A DNA stretch of 64,000 bases from JAGOPY01 sp964619555 (GCA_964619555.1 CAZUDV010000006.1:62001-126000), one strand, 5' to 3'; counted from the stretch's first letter, positions 44,118-52,888 are shown. Numbers and translations: made by a program. The notes: generated by a model not told the origin, from the letters alone.

Positions 44118-44258
44118 ATGTATATAAAGCAAATCATCTGGCTGCTCGCATTACCATTAACCATCTACCTGAGTTACAGGTTAATCATCTTTATATTAAA
44201 AAAATACGAGAAAAAATATCCCGCCTTCCGGGAAGAAAATCCTGATAAGGATCATTAA
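44118..44258 (+). CDS. Unlisted 46-aa single-helix membrane protein after cydB (CydX-like candidate)
   Basis: ATG 44118 opens a 46-codon frame ending TAA at 44256-44258, five bases after the cydB stop. The product starts MYIKQIIWLLALPLTIYLS, with one membrane helix at about residues 5-27, then a basic turn (KKYEKKYP) and an acidic end. Size, topology and position are those of CydX/CbdX-type subunits of cytochrome bd, but the sequence does not show a recognisable CydX motif. The frame is too short for most ORF filters. A separate -7 box at 44266 follows, so this gene belongs to the cyd unit. Confidence 0.65.
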   Translation: MYIKQIIWLLALPLTIYLSYRLIIFILKKYEKKYPAFREENPDKDH

Positions 44259-44265
44259 AAAATTG

Positions 44266-44273
44266 TATATTTG
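44266..44273 (+). promoter_or_regulatory. Bacteroidetes-type -7 box upstream of the T9SS propeller gene
   Basis: TATATTTG matches TAnnTTTG, 36 bases before ATG 44310. The frame's TTG at 44271 is inside the box. Confidence 0.55.
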
Positions 44274-44309
44274 GCAGACCATAATAGACTGATCCTAAGT
44301 TATCTAATA

Positions 44310-47300
44310 ATGAATATACGTAATTACCTCCTCATTTTCCTGTTTCTGACGATTGTTCCTACCGCCCGAACCCAGGGTACCACTTCCCATGCTCCGGATA
44401 CTTCCGATTACCCTTACTGGATCCATATGATGCAGGATGAGAGCATTAATTTCTTCGATGTTCAAAGAGCTTTTAACACGTATATGGAAGGTCGGGACAT
44501 GTCGAAGATCAAAGGTTGGAAACCTTATAAGCGTTGGGAGTACCGCATGCTCGAAGGCCGTATCTACCCTGACGGTACGCGCCGCCCGGCCGATTTTCTG
44601 ATCCAGGAATACAATAATTACCTGCAATCTCATCCACAGTCAAGGTCCCTGGCAGGTGACTGGGTCAACCTGGGCCCGTTCACCATACCGGAAGGGAGAG
44701 GGTATAAAGGCCTTGGAAGATTGAATGCGATCGCTTTTGATCCCATCAATCCGGATATAATCTGGGTTGGTTCACCCTCAGGAGGTTTATGGAAAACCAC
44801 CACGGGAGGCAACAACTGGACCTCCAGCACACAGGACCTCCCTTCGCTAGGAGTGTCCGCTATACTGATCGATCATACCAATCCGGACATCATGTATATC
44901 GGAACCGGCGACCGGGATGCAGGAGATGCCGCAGGTATCGGGGTTTACCGCTCGGATGATGGCGGCGAGACCTGGCAGCAATGGAACAGCGGCATGGGTA
45001 ACCGGATCGTCGGAAGGCTCCTGATGCATCCGGACAATCGCCTGGTCATTTTTGCAGCCACCAATGGCGGTATCTATCGCACCAATAACGGTGGTATGAG
45101 CTGGACAAGAGTACAGACCGGTGATTTCAAGGACATTGTGTTCAAACCCGGCGACCCTACTATCGTTTATGCTGCCGGTAATGGCAATTTCTACCGGTCA
45201 AATGATACCGGTTTATCCTTCAACCAGATCACGACCGGCCTGCCACCAAGTTCCAGGTCCGCAATCGCAGTCACACCGGCCAACCCGAATTACGTTTACG
45301 TGATCCTTACCAATGGTGATTCGTTTAAAGGATTGTACCGGTCTACAAATTCCGGTCAGAACTTCTCCGAAAGGTCCACCTCTCCCAATATCATGAGCTG
45401 GGGATGTAACGGCGGCGATGGAGGCCAGGCCTGGTACGACCTGGATATAGCCGCCGACCCGAATAATTCGGATGTCATTTTTGCCGGTGGCGTTAACTGC
45501 TTCAAATCACAAAGCGGCGGTACAACCTGGAATATCAGTTCTCACTGGTGGGGCGATTGTGGCGTCCCGGCCGTCCATGCAGACCTCCACGTTCTGGAGT
45601 ACAATCCACTGAACGACAGGCTTTACGCAGGCAATGACGGAGGTGTATACTATACGGATGATCAGGGCGCAACATGGACCCTGATCTCCAACGGACTGCC
45701 AATCAGCCAGGTATATAAAATCGGCCAGAGCGCAACGCAAAGGAATAAAACGGTAAACGGATACCAGGACAATGGCTCCTCGACATTCATGGGCAGCTAC
45801 TGGCAGTTCATCCTCGGCGGAGATGGCATGGAATGCGCCGTTGACCCTATCGATGCGAATTACAGCTATGCGACGATTTACTACGGTTACATCGCCCGAT
45901 TTTACCAGAACACCAATAACGGAACAGTTGCCGAAGAGGGATTCAATGGGATCGATGAATCCGGCGCATGGGTCACCCCCTTCATCCTGGATGAGAAGGA
46001 TCCCAATATCATGTTTGTCGGCTACAAGAATGTCTGGCGATCCACCAATATCAAAGGACCAAGCAGCCAGATCGTCTGGCAAAAGATCTCCAGCGACCTC
46101 GGCGGTTCCAACAGCCAGGATATGAGGGTCCTGGAGCAATCTCCGGTCAACACTTCCCTGCTTTATGCCGCCCGTTACGACGACAGGCTCTTCCGTACTG
46201 ACAACTGCAAGGCTTTAAACCCTGTCTGGTATAACCTTACCGGGAGCCTTCCCGGCACCGGTGGCATCAATGATGTGGAATGCGACCCCTACAATGAAAA
46301 CATCCTTTATCTATCCCAGGAAAATAAAATATATCAATCCTTTGACAAAGGCCTGAATTGGGTGGATATCTCCGGTTCATTGCCCGATATAGCTTATACC
46401 AGCATTGCCTGTTATAAAAATGCACAGGAAGGGATTTATATCAGCAGTGACCTCGGAGTTTTTTATAAGGACGCCTTTATGAGCGACTGGATCATGTTCT
46501 CAAACGGCCTGCCGGTTGATGCTTCCGTTACAGAAATTGAAATTTATTATGACCCTGTCAATCCTGAGAATGATCTCATTCGGGCCGGCACATACGGTCG
46601 CGGGCTATGGGAATCGGATGTTTATCATGCCGCACCGGCAGCAGATTTCACTACTGAAGAGACGACAATCCCAACAGGTTGTTCCATCGATTTTACCGAT
46701 CTGTCATCCGGGGTTCCGACAAGCTGGCTGTGGGAGTTCGAAGGTGCTGCCCCGGCAACCTCTGCTGACCGGAATCCTTCCGGGATCCTATATGAAACCA
46801 CCGGAACTTTTAAAGTTAAGCTGACGGTGAGCAACGAAGCCGGTACTGATTCCCTTATTTATGAGGACTACATCACCGTCAGCGATACCCTGCTGCCTCA
46901 AGTTGGTTTTTATGGCGACAGAACCAATGTCTGTACCAATGGCATTGTCTATTTTACTGATACTTCGATGTACTGCCCATCAACCTGGGAATGGTCGTTT
47001 GTGCCCGGCAGCATTTCTTACAAACTCGGTACGACAGCGAATTCACAGCACCCCGTCGTGGAATTCCGGCAAAGTGGAATCTATTCCGTGACCCTTACCG
47101 TGACCAATGCTAACGGACAAACAACTCTGACCCGAACAGATTACATCGAGGCCGGCGGCTTCGAATTGCCTTTTGAAGAAACATTTGAAACAGGATCCCT
47201 GGAGGAAAGGAACTGGACAGTCTTAAACCCGGATTTTGGCAATAGCTGGAGCGAATTCGTCATCGAATCGACAGGCAATCACACTGCCCAGATGAAATTC

Positions 47301-47978
47301 TACGGGTATTTCAAAATGGGTGAAAGGGACGGCCTTATCAGTCCATATCTCAATTTCAGCCAGTTCAGCAACGTCTACCTGACCTTTGACCACGCTTATG
47401 CACAAAGGTTTTCCCAGAAGGACTCACTGATCATTTATATTTCAGTCGGTTGCCAGGAAGATTGGGAACGGATCTGGGCCAATGGACCCGATGGCATGGG
47501 GGCATTCGAAACCACACCCACAACACCCTATGAGTTCATACCCGCTGTAAATGATGACTGGTGCGGACTGGGCTGGGGTGCCGAGTGCTTCACCCTGGAT
47601 TTGAGCGAATGGGCAGGTGAAGATAATGTCAAAATCAAATTCGAAGGTTACAACAACCTTGGCAATAATCTTTACCTGGATAATATAGTCGTTTCAAACA
47701 CTACCGGTAGTACTGACATTATGCCCGCTTCCGGTACCTTTACCGTGTTCCCCAATCCAGGAAGTGGCGTATTCACCCTGTCATCAGCCGGACTCACAGG
47801 TTCTCTGGCCCTGGAGGTGATCAACTCCCAGGGTCAAACCGTCTGGAGTGAAAAATTGAATAACAGCAAAGAATACTTTCAGATGACCATGGACTTAACT
47901 GACAGGTCAAAGGGAGTGTATTTCTTCAGGCTGCTCAGCGAGGATAAGGTCCGGGTCAAAAAAGTGATCATCGAATAG
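44310..47978 (+). CDS. Large T9SS-secreted protein: sortilin/VPS10-like propeller, two PKD domains, choice-of-anchor J
   Basis: A 1222-residue secreted protein from ATG 44310, which begins with a signal peptide (MNIRNYLLIFLFLTIVPTA). Residues ~110-760 carry repeated blades of the type GGLWKTTTGGNNW, GVYRSDDGGETW, GIYRTNNGGMSW and GVYYTDDQGATW, as in sortilin/BNR propellers. Two PKD domains (about 765-955) follow, each with a T-F-x-V-x-L-T-V-x-N end, then a beta-sandwich like choice-of-anchor J (about 960-1130), then a type IX secretion tail with FPNPGSGVFTL and a basic end KVRVKKVIIE. It is probably exported and anchored on the cell surface; the ligand is unknown. Confidence 0.88.
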   Translation: MNIRNYLLIFLFLTIVPTARTQGTTSHAPDTSDYPYWIHMMQDESINFFDVQRAFNTYMEGRDMSKIKGWKPYKRWEYRMLEGRIYPDGTRRPADFLIQEYNNYLQSHPQSRSLAGDWVNLGPFTIPEGRGYKGLGRLNAIAFDPINPDIIWVGSPSGGLWKTTTGGNNWTSSTQDLPSLGVSAILIDHTNPDIMYIGTGDRDAGDAAGIGVYRSDDGGETWQQWNSGMGNRIVGRLLMHPDNRLVIFAATNGGIYRTNNGGMSWTRVQTGDFKDIVFKPGDPTIVYAAGNGNFYRSNDTGLSFNQITTGLPPSSRSAIAVTPANPNYVYVILTNGDSFKGLYRSTNSGQNFSERSTSPNIMSWGCNGGDGGQAWYDLDIAADPNNSDVIFAGGVNCFKSQSGGTTWNISSHWWGDCGVPAVHADLHVLEYNPLNDRLYAGNDGGVYYTDDQGATWTLISNGLPISQVYKIGQSATQRNKTVNGYQDNGSSTFMGSYWQFILGGDGMECAVDPIDANYSYATIYYGYIARFYQNTNNGTVAEEGFNGIDESGAWVTPFILDEKDPNIMFVGYKNVWRSTNIKGPSSQIVWQKISSDLGGSNSQDMRVLEQSPVNTSLLYAARYDDRLFRTDNCKALNPVWYNLTGSLPGTGGINDVECDPYNENILYLSQENKIYQSFDKGLNWVDISGSLPDIAYTSIACYKNAQEGIYISSDLGVFYKDAFMSDWIMFSNGLPVDASVTEIEIYYDPVNPENDLIRAGTYGRGLWESDVYHAAPAADFTTEETTIPTGCSIDFTDLSSGVPTSWLWEFEGAAPATSADRNPSGILYETTGTFKVKLTVSNEAGTDSLIYEDYITVSDTLLPQVGFYGDRTNVCTNGIVYFTDTSMYCPSTWEWSFVPGSISYKLGTTANSQHPVVEFRQSGIYSVTLTVTNANGQTTLTRTDYIEAGGFELPFEETFETGSLEERNWTVLNPDFGNSWSEFVIESTGNHTAQMKFYGYFKMGERDGLISPYLNFSQFSNVYLTFDHAYAQRFSQKDSLIIYISVGCQEDWERIWANGPDGMGAFETTPTTPYEFIPAVNDDWCGLGWGAECFTLDLSEWAGEDNVKIKFEGYNNLGNNLYLDNIVVSNTTGSTDIMPASGTFTVFPNPGSGVFTLSSAGLTGSLALEVINSQGQTVWSEKLNNSKEYFQMTMDLTDRSKGVYFFRLLSEDKVRVKKVIIE

Positions 47979-47987
47979 ATTCCGCAT

Positions 47988-48728
47988 TTGTATCTCTTTT
48001 ATATACCTGACATTGCCGGGGACCTCTGCACACTCAATGAAGAGGAATCCCGGCATTGCCTTAAGGTATTGCGACTGACCCGGGGCGACACCATCCACGT
48101 CACAGATGGGAAAGGCAATTTGTTTGAAACCGAGATCCTGGTAGATAAAGGTAAACTCTGCACCGTACAAATTCGCAATAATCTGAGCGAGGCCGGCGAT
48201 TCGCAACCGGCAGCCGGCAGTCTTTATAAATTTGGATACAGGGATTACCGGTTGCATATAGCCATCGCCCCTACTAAAAACATCGATCGTTTCGAGTGGT
48301 TCCTCGAAAAGTCGACTGAGATCGGCATTGACGAGATCACCCCGTTGATTTGCGACCATTCTGAACGCAGGCAGTTGCGAACCGACCGCCTGGAGAAAGT
48401 GATCACTTCAGCCATGAAGCAATCGCTCAAGGCATGGCACCCTTTACTCCATGAAGCTATGGCCTTTAAGGACTTCATTACGGAGGATGTGGGGGGTAAT
48501 CGATTCATTGCCTTTATGACAGATGGTGCCCCGCAGATTCATCATATCTACCGGAAAGGTAAAGATGCGACCATTCTGATCGGCCCGGAAGGAGATTTCA
48601 GTCAGACCGAAGTGGATGCGGCCGTTAAAGAAGGCTATCGGGTTATTTCCCTCGGAGACAGCCGTCTGCGCACTGAAACTGCCGGCATTGCCGCTTGTCA
48701 CAGTATCTACCTGACCAATATGACCTGA
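47988..48728 (+). CDS. rsmE: 16S rRNA (uracil-1498-N3)-methyltransferase
   Basis: A 246-residue SPOUT methyltransferase. The N-terminal PUA-like part begins LFYIPDIAGDLCTLNEEESRHCLKVLRL, and the C-terminal knotted part has ILIGPEGDFSQTEVDAA and LGDSRLRTETA, the S-adenosylmethionine-binding loops. TTG at 47988 is the start; no ATG lies near enough, and the family begins exactly here. It methylates U1498 of 16S rRNA. The start is nine bases after the previous stop. Confidence 0.94.
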   Translation: MYLFYIPDIAGDLCTLNEEESRHCLKVLRLTRGDTIHVTDGKGNLFETEILVDKGKLCTVQIRNNLSEAGDSQPAAGSLYKFGYRDYRLHIAIAPTKNIDRFEWFLEKSTEIGIDEITPLICDHSERRQLRTDRLEKVITSAMKQSLKAWHPLLHEAMAFKDFITEDVGGNRFIAFMTDGAPQIHHIYRKGKDATILIGPEGDFSQTEVDAAVKEGYRVISLGDSRLRTETAGIAACHSIYLTNMT

Positions 48729-48812
48729 GAATTTTCAAAATAATGGTAACAGCGGTGCGAAACACATTCCCGCCACAATTAATTTTACCGATTATTTAGA
48801 CGCCAGAGAAAA

Positions 48813-49469
48813 ATGGACAATAAAGAAATGTATAACCTGGCGGGTATGGTGCTGGCTCCGTGGGTACAAAAGGCATCAGCCCTGGTAGGGGTGCACCGCC
48901 AGGTCGGAGGCAACCAGTTCCGCCATTGCATGGCTGCCATGACTATCCTGATCGACTATCATTTCGTCGATTCCATCATCCTGAAAGCTTCCATCATCCA
49001 TGATCTCCTGGAAGACTTCGATTCCGCCAATATCGATGAGATCCGCCACCTGGATGCGGATGGGGAAAAAGTACTGGAACTGGTGGTGGAACTGACCCGC
49101 GACCGGAAAAAAGAAACCAAGAAAGAATACCTGGAAAGGCTGATATACAAAAGTTCTTCGCAGGCCAAGATCGTCAAACTGGCCGACCGGATCAGCAACC
49201 TGACAGACCTTCACATTTTCGTCTTCCCAAAAGAAAAAAACGAGAACTATCTGAAACAAACGGAAGAACTGATCTACCCGATGATTGACGAATTGTTAAA
49301 GGGAAATTTACCTGAAGATCAGAAAAAAATGGTTAAGGAAATGCGAAAAGAAATAGAGGACCTGGTTTGTATCCGGCGGACCTACATCAAGGAGTTTTCA
49401 AGTTATGAATCCATTCGCCTGAACCTGCTGAAAAAGATCAAAATACGTACAAACCGGAATTTCGAGTAA
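48813..49469 (+). CDS. HD-domain protein resembling the ppGpp hydrolase domain of SpoT/MESH1
   Basis: A 218-residue HD-domain protein. H38 (NQFRHCM), the HD pair 63-64 in ASIIHDLLED, and D125 in VKLADRISNL keep the metal-ligand order of the SpoT hydrolase domain and of small alarmone hydrolases (MESH1). No synthetase, TGS or ACT domain is present. The C-terminal ~80 residues are helical and unassigned. A (p)ppGpp hydrolase role is a reasonable but unproved inference. A -7-like TAATTTTA (one mismatch) lies at 48780-48787. Confidence 0.75.
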   Translation: MDNKEMYNLAGMVLAPWVQKASALVGVHRQVGGNQFRHCMAAMTILIDYHFVDSIILKASIIHDLLEDFDSANIDEIRHLDADGEKVLELVVELTRDRKKETKKEYLERLIYKSSSQAKIVKLADRISNLTDLHIFVFPKEKNENYLKQTEELIYPMIDELLKGNLPEDQKKMVKEMRKEIEDLVCIRRTYIKEFSSYESIRLNLLKKIKIRTNRNFE

Positions 49470-49486
49470 TAATAATCATTAAAAAA

Positions 49487-49528
49487 GTTGCACAGATCGG
49501 TTTTTCCCCTTTCCGTGCAACCTTATTT
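49487..49528 (+). terminator. Probable terminator between convergent HD and T9SS genes
   Basis: GTTGCAC (49487-49493) pairs with GTGCAAC (49515-49521) over a 21-base loop, with A-rich sequence before and CTTATTT after. The A-run upstream would serve as a T-run for the minus-strand gene, so it may work in both directions. Confidence 0.5.
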
Positions 49529-49559
49529 ATCTTGAAACTCGTATTTGAATATCAGCACT

Positions 49560-50291
49560 TTATCTCTTCACAACAAATTTCCTGGTGAATAAAACCTGAT
49601 CATTCCCAACCAGCGAGTAAAAGTATATTCCGTTACCAAGTTCGCTGACCGGTATCTGGATCCGGCCGGATATGTGGGTTAAGGTAATCTCCTTCACCCG
49701 GCATCCAAGCATATTGCTGACTACAACGGAAGCCCGGGTAATATTGCCGGTTAGGGTAAAATCGACATTCACCATGCTGATGGCCGGATTCGGATAAGCT
49801 TCCGAAAACTTAACGCCTGCATACTGATTTCCAACGGATGCCGGGCTGGCCTTGTATTCCACTTGCACAGCAACTGAATCATTGGTATTGTTCATGTCAT
49901 AAAATACATAGGTGATTTTGGATACGCCAATAACACCCAGGGGTTGATAGTCGCCATAAAACTCCTCATTGACAGCTCCGGGTGCAATATTCAGTGAATT
50001 CGGGCTGTTATAGGTAAATGGAGGAAAGCAAAGTCCCCAGCAGAAGTAATTCATGGTGCCGGCCAGTGTATCACCTTCGTGAATGACTTTTTTTGCTTTC
50101 ACGTCGATGGCATTTCCAGAGATGTTTTTCACATCGACCTTAGCCTGTATGTAATCATCAGTCGGGTCACCGATTACCAGGATGGTTGCACCCGGCTGAA
50201 GGGCTTCGCCGTTAAAATACAACTCAAGGCTGCCGGCCTGGACCAGGCCAATGCAAAAGATTGAAAATAAAATGAGTATAAGTTTCTTCAT
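49560..50291 (-). CDS. Secreted T9SS-sorted protein, function unknown
   Basis: A 243-residue protein with a signal peptide (about 1-19, ending VQAG), an immunoglobulin-like beta-rich middle (about 20-155) without a recognisable family, and a T9SS type A tail from about 165 (AYPNPAISMVNVDFTL to LFTRKFVVKR). It has three cysteines in its mature body, two in CWGLCFPP. It is divergent from the Omp28-like gene, and both have export tails. The function is unknown. Confidence 0.8.
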   Translation of the reverse strand: MKKLILILFSIFCIGLVQAGSLELYFNGEALQPGATILVIGDPTDDYIQAKVDVKNISGNAIDVKAKKVIHEGDTLAGTMNYFCWGLCFPPFTYNSPNSLNIAPGAVNEEFYGDYQPLGVIGVSKITYVFYDMNNTNDSVAVQVEYKASPASVGNQYAGVKFSEAYPNPAISMVNVDFTLTGNITRASVVVSNMLGCRVKEITLTHISGRIQIPVSELGNGIYFYSLVGNDQVLFTRKFVVKR

Positions 50292-50325
50292 ATGTAATGG
50301 TTTTTATCTGTTTTAAAAGACGTTG

Positions 50326-50333
50326 CAAAGGTA
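50326..50333 (-). promoter_or_regulatory. Bacteroidetes-type -7 box for the minus-strand T9SS gene
   Basis: On the minus strand the sequence reads TACCTTTG followed by C, a match to TAnnTTTG(C), 34 bases before the start codon at 50291. Confidence 0.6.
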
Positions 50334-50405
50334 AGAATAAATCGAATTATTTATTTGTATTTTTACACCCCTAATCTGATCTTTTCAAATTCAAAAATTA
50401 TACCA

Positions 50406-52100
50406 ATGAGAAAGTTCTATTTCATTTTTTCGCTTTTAATCCTGGTGCCTTTCTTTTCTATCGGACAATCCCCCAGGTTGGTTTTGATAGAAGAGGCCAC
50501 AAACGCTTCCTGCGGTCCATGCGCCTCACAAAATCCGGCTTTCGATAATCTTCTGAATCAGAACCGGGATATTCTCACTGCCATTAAGTATCACTGGTAT
50601 TTTCCCGGTTACGACCCGATGCACAACCACAATCCGGAAGAAAACAATGCCCGGGTTTCTTACTACGGCATCAATGGGGTTCCCACAGCGGCAATCGACG
50701 GGGATATTCCAAACGGCCCAACATTCAGCTACCCCGGCGGACCTCACGGTTATACCCAGGCCCTGATCGATGACTACGCTGCCGAACCTTCCCCGTTCAA
50801 CATTTCGATGAGCCACCATCTATCAGGTGATGAAAACACGATTTTTGTCGATATGTTGATCGAAGCCACCCAGGCTGTCACCGGCAACCTCAAAGCCCAC
50901 ATGGTCGTCGTGGAAAAGACCATCACGTTCACTTCCGCTCCGGGGTCCAATGGTGAAAAAGTTTTTCATGATGTGATGAAAAAAATGATCCCGGACGACA
51001 ACGGAACTACTCTCCCATCTATCTGGGAACCCGGTGATTACGTGATATTGCAAGGATCATGGGAACTGGCGAATATCTACGATATGGATGAACTTGGCGT
51101 AGTGGGTTTTGTTCAAAATAACGCCTCCAAAGACGTTCACCAGGCTGCCAACAGCAGTTCCGATCCACTGACGCCATTGTATGCCAATGAAGCGAATATC
51201 ACGGCAATTGATAACGTGAGCGAAACCAACTGTCTCGGCACGATGGCACCAAGGATCACCCTCCGGAACAATGGCTCCAACCAGATGACCAGTGTGGATA
51301 TCCATTACAGGGTGAATGAAGGAACTGAAATGACATTCAACTGGACAGGGAACCTGGATTTTCTGGAATCGGAAGTCGTGACCCTGCCGGCCATTTCCTT
51401 TGAACTGACCGATGAAATGAACCTTTTTGCATATACGGAAGATCCGAATGGCGTTCCGGATGAATACCCGGCCAATGACACCCTGCTCAAAGTGGTCGAC
51501 CGCGCTGAAATCACCCCTACCACTGTCAAGCTGATGATCCGGACAGATGCTAATCCAGACGAAATTACATGGGAAATCCTGAATTCTGCCGGTGAAGTGG
51601 CTTATTCCGGCGGACCTTATGCCAATCCGACAACGATCTATAACGAAACCTTCCAATTACCGGACCTGGAATGTTATAAATTCATGATCTACGATGCCGG
51701 TGGCGATGGGCTCCTGATCCCTGGTTTCTACGCTTTATATTACGGCAGCAATAATTATATAAAAAGCGGCACAGAATTCGGTGCGGTCGATTCGGCATTC
51801 TTTGAAGTCAACACCCAGGTTGGATTAAAGGAAGATACCAGGCCGGTACAGCTTTCCATTTCACCCAATCCAGCCACGGATGCCTTCACTGTCAGCTGCT
51901 TCCTCGGCGAACCGGCAACCCTCCGTATCCAGATGTATGATCTGGCAGGATCGGTGGTCATGTCAGGATTCATTGCCGAAGTTCAAGCCGGAGTGTACTC
52001 GGAAACATTCGATGTGTCGGCCCTGAAACCAGGAATGTATCTGGTAAGGATGTCTTTTGGCAACCAGGTTCAAACCAGGAAAATTACCATCATCCGCTAG
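50406..52100 (+). CDS. Omp28-related T9SS-sorted protein with thioredoxin-like domain
   Basis: A 564-residue protein from ATG 50406, with a signal peptide ending FFSIGQ. The N-terminal ~200 residues look like the Omp28 family: LIEEATNASCGPCASQNPAF, with a CGPC thioredoxin-like motif at about residue 36, and YYGINGVPTAAIDG. The middle is beta-rich. The last ~85 residues are a T9SS tail (LSISPNPATDAFTV to VQTRKITIIR). Omp28-type proteins are surface lipoproteins or secreted proteins; the role here is unknown. A longer frame from TTG 50355 is not needed. A weak -7-like TATTTTTA is at 50358-50365. Confidence 0.86.
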   Translation: MRKFYFIFSLLILVPFFSIGQSPRLVLIEEATNASCGPCASQNPAFDNLLNQNRDILTAIKYHWYFPGYDPMHNHNPEENNARVSYYGINGVPTAAIDGDIPNGPTFSYPGGPHGYTQALIDDYAAEPSPFNISMSHHLSGDENTIFVDMLIEATQAVTGNLKAHMVVVEKTITFTSAPGSNGEKVFHDVMKKMIPDDNGTTLPSIWEPGDYVILQGSWELANIYDMDELGVVGFVQNNASKDVHQAANSSSDPLTPLYANEANITAIDNVSETNCLGTMAPRITLRNNGSNQMTSVDIHYRVNEGTEMTFNWTGNLDFLESEVVTLPAISFELTDEMNLFAYTEDPNGVPDEYPANDTLLKVVDRAEITPTTVKLMIRTDANPDEITWEILNSAGEVAYSGGPYANPTTIYNETFQLPDLECYKFMIYDAGGDGLLIPGFYALYYGSNNYIKSGTEFGAVDSAFFEVNTQVGLKEDTRPVQLSISPNPATDAFTVSCFLGEPATLRIQMYDLAGSVVMSGFIAEVQAGVYSETFDVSALKPGMYLVRMSFGNQVQTRKITIIR

Positions 52101-52122
52101 GTTAATCTTTAATCATATAACA

Positions 52123-52150
52123 GGCTCGCCAAAGGCGGGCCTTTGTATTT
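52123..52150 (+). terminator. Intrinsic terminator after the Omp28-like gene
   Basis: GGCTCGCC (52123-52130) pairs with GGCGGGCC (52134-52141), one G-U pair, over loop AAA, followed by TTTGTATTT. It ends just before the next start codon, so the next gene must be expressed from a promoter that overlaps it or by read-through. Confidence 0.6.
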
Positions 52151-52151
52151 T

Positions 52152-52697
52152 ATGGCAACCTTTCCAACCTATATCGCCCTACTTCGCGGCATCAATGTCG
52201 TCGGTAAAAAACTGATCCGGATGGATGTCCTGAAAAAAATCTTCCAAGAGCTGAATCTCAGGAATGTCAGGACTTATATCCAGAGTGGAAATGTGATTTT
52301 TGAGTCCGACCGGTCTGACATCGCTGATCTCACCCAGGAAATAACCGGACATTTGAAATCAGTGACCGGCTTTGATGTGACCGTCATGATCCTGGACCAG
52401 GAAGAACTCAGGGAGACCGCCGGCAAGAATCCTTATGCCGGGGATAAAACTAAAGATCCGTCATTCATGCATGTGACTTTTCTCAAATCGGAACCCATGA
52501 TGGACAAGTTGGATGAAATTGAACCGAAAAAGGCCAAAGGCGAAGAATTTATCCTTCTGGGTAAAGCTGTCTACCTTTACCTTCCTCACGGCTACGGCCG
52601 TACCAGGCTCAACAATTCCCTTTTCGAAAGCAAACTGAAGGTCCAGGCTACCACCCGCAACTGGAGAACTATAATGGAGCTTTGCAAGATGCAATAA
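52152..52697 (+). CDS. DUF1697 family protein
   Basis: A 181-residue cytosolic protein from ATG 52152. It begins with the DUF1697 mark TYIALLRGINVVGKKLIRM, followed by LRNVRTYIQSGNVIFES and YLPHGYGRTRLNN. The biochemical function of this family is unknown; it is thought to be a small two-fold alpha/beta protein. A frame start at TTG 52143 would lie in the terminator, so ATG 52152 is preferred. Confidence 0.88.
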   Translation: MATFPTYIALLRGINVVGKKLIRMDVLKKIFQELNLRNVRTYIQSGNVIFESDRSDIADLTQEITGHLKSVTGFDVTVMILDQEELRETAGKNPYAGDKTKDPSFMHVTFLKSEPMMDKLDEIEPKKAKGEEFILLGKAVYLYLPHGYGRTRLNNSLFESKLKVQATTRNWRTIMELCKMQ

Positions 52698-52747
52698 TGT
52701 CCCAAATTCATCCTTGAAAAGTCCTGTAAAATATTTATAATGCCATT

Positions 52748-52795
52748 GATTCACAGATTTATATATTGCAAACAGCAAATAATAATCTGTGAATC
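52748..52795. repeat. 12-bp inverted repeat in the gap before the fucosidase fusion
   Basis: GATTCACAGATT (52748-52759) and AATCTGTGAATC (52784-52795) are perfect reverse complements with 24 bases between. The right arm overlaps a tandem AATCTGTG pair (52784-52799). No T-run follows. The 192-base gap otherwise shows only a weak -7-like TAAATTTA at 52859-52866. Confidence 0.6.
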
Positions 52796-52888
52796 TGTGG
52801 CAAAAATGTAGTGTGGATACAGCTCTTGCGGTAAGACGAGGTACTCCGTTATTATCCTTAAATTTACTTCCATAACAATCCGGATCTT

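Noticed and set aside
45507..46139. 210-codon open frame on the minus strand
   Set aside because: It is antisense to the propeller region of the T9SS gene and has no start signal or family match.
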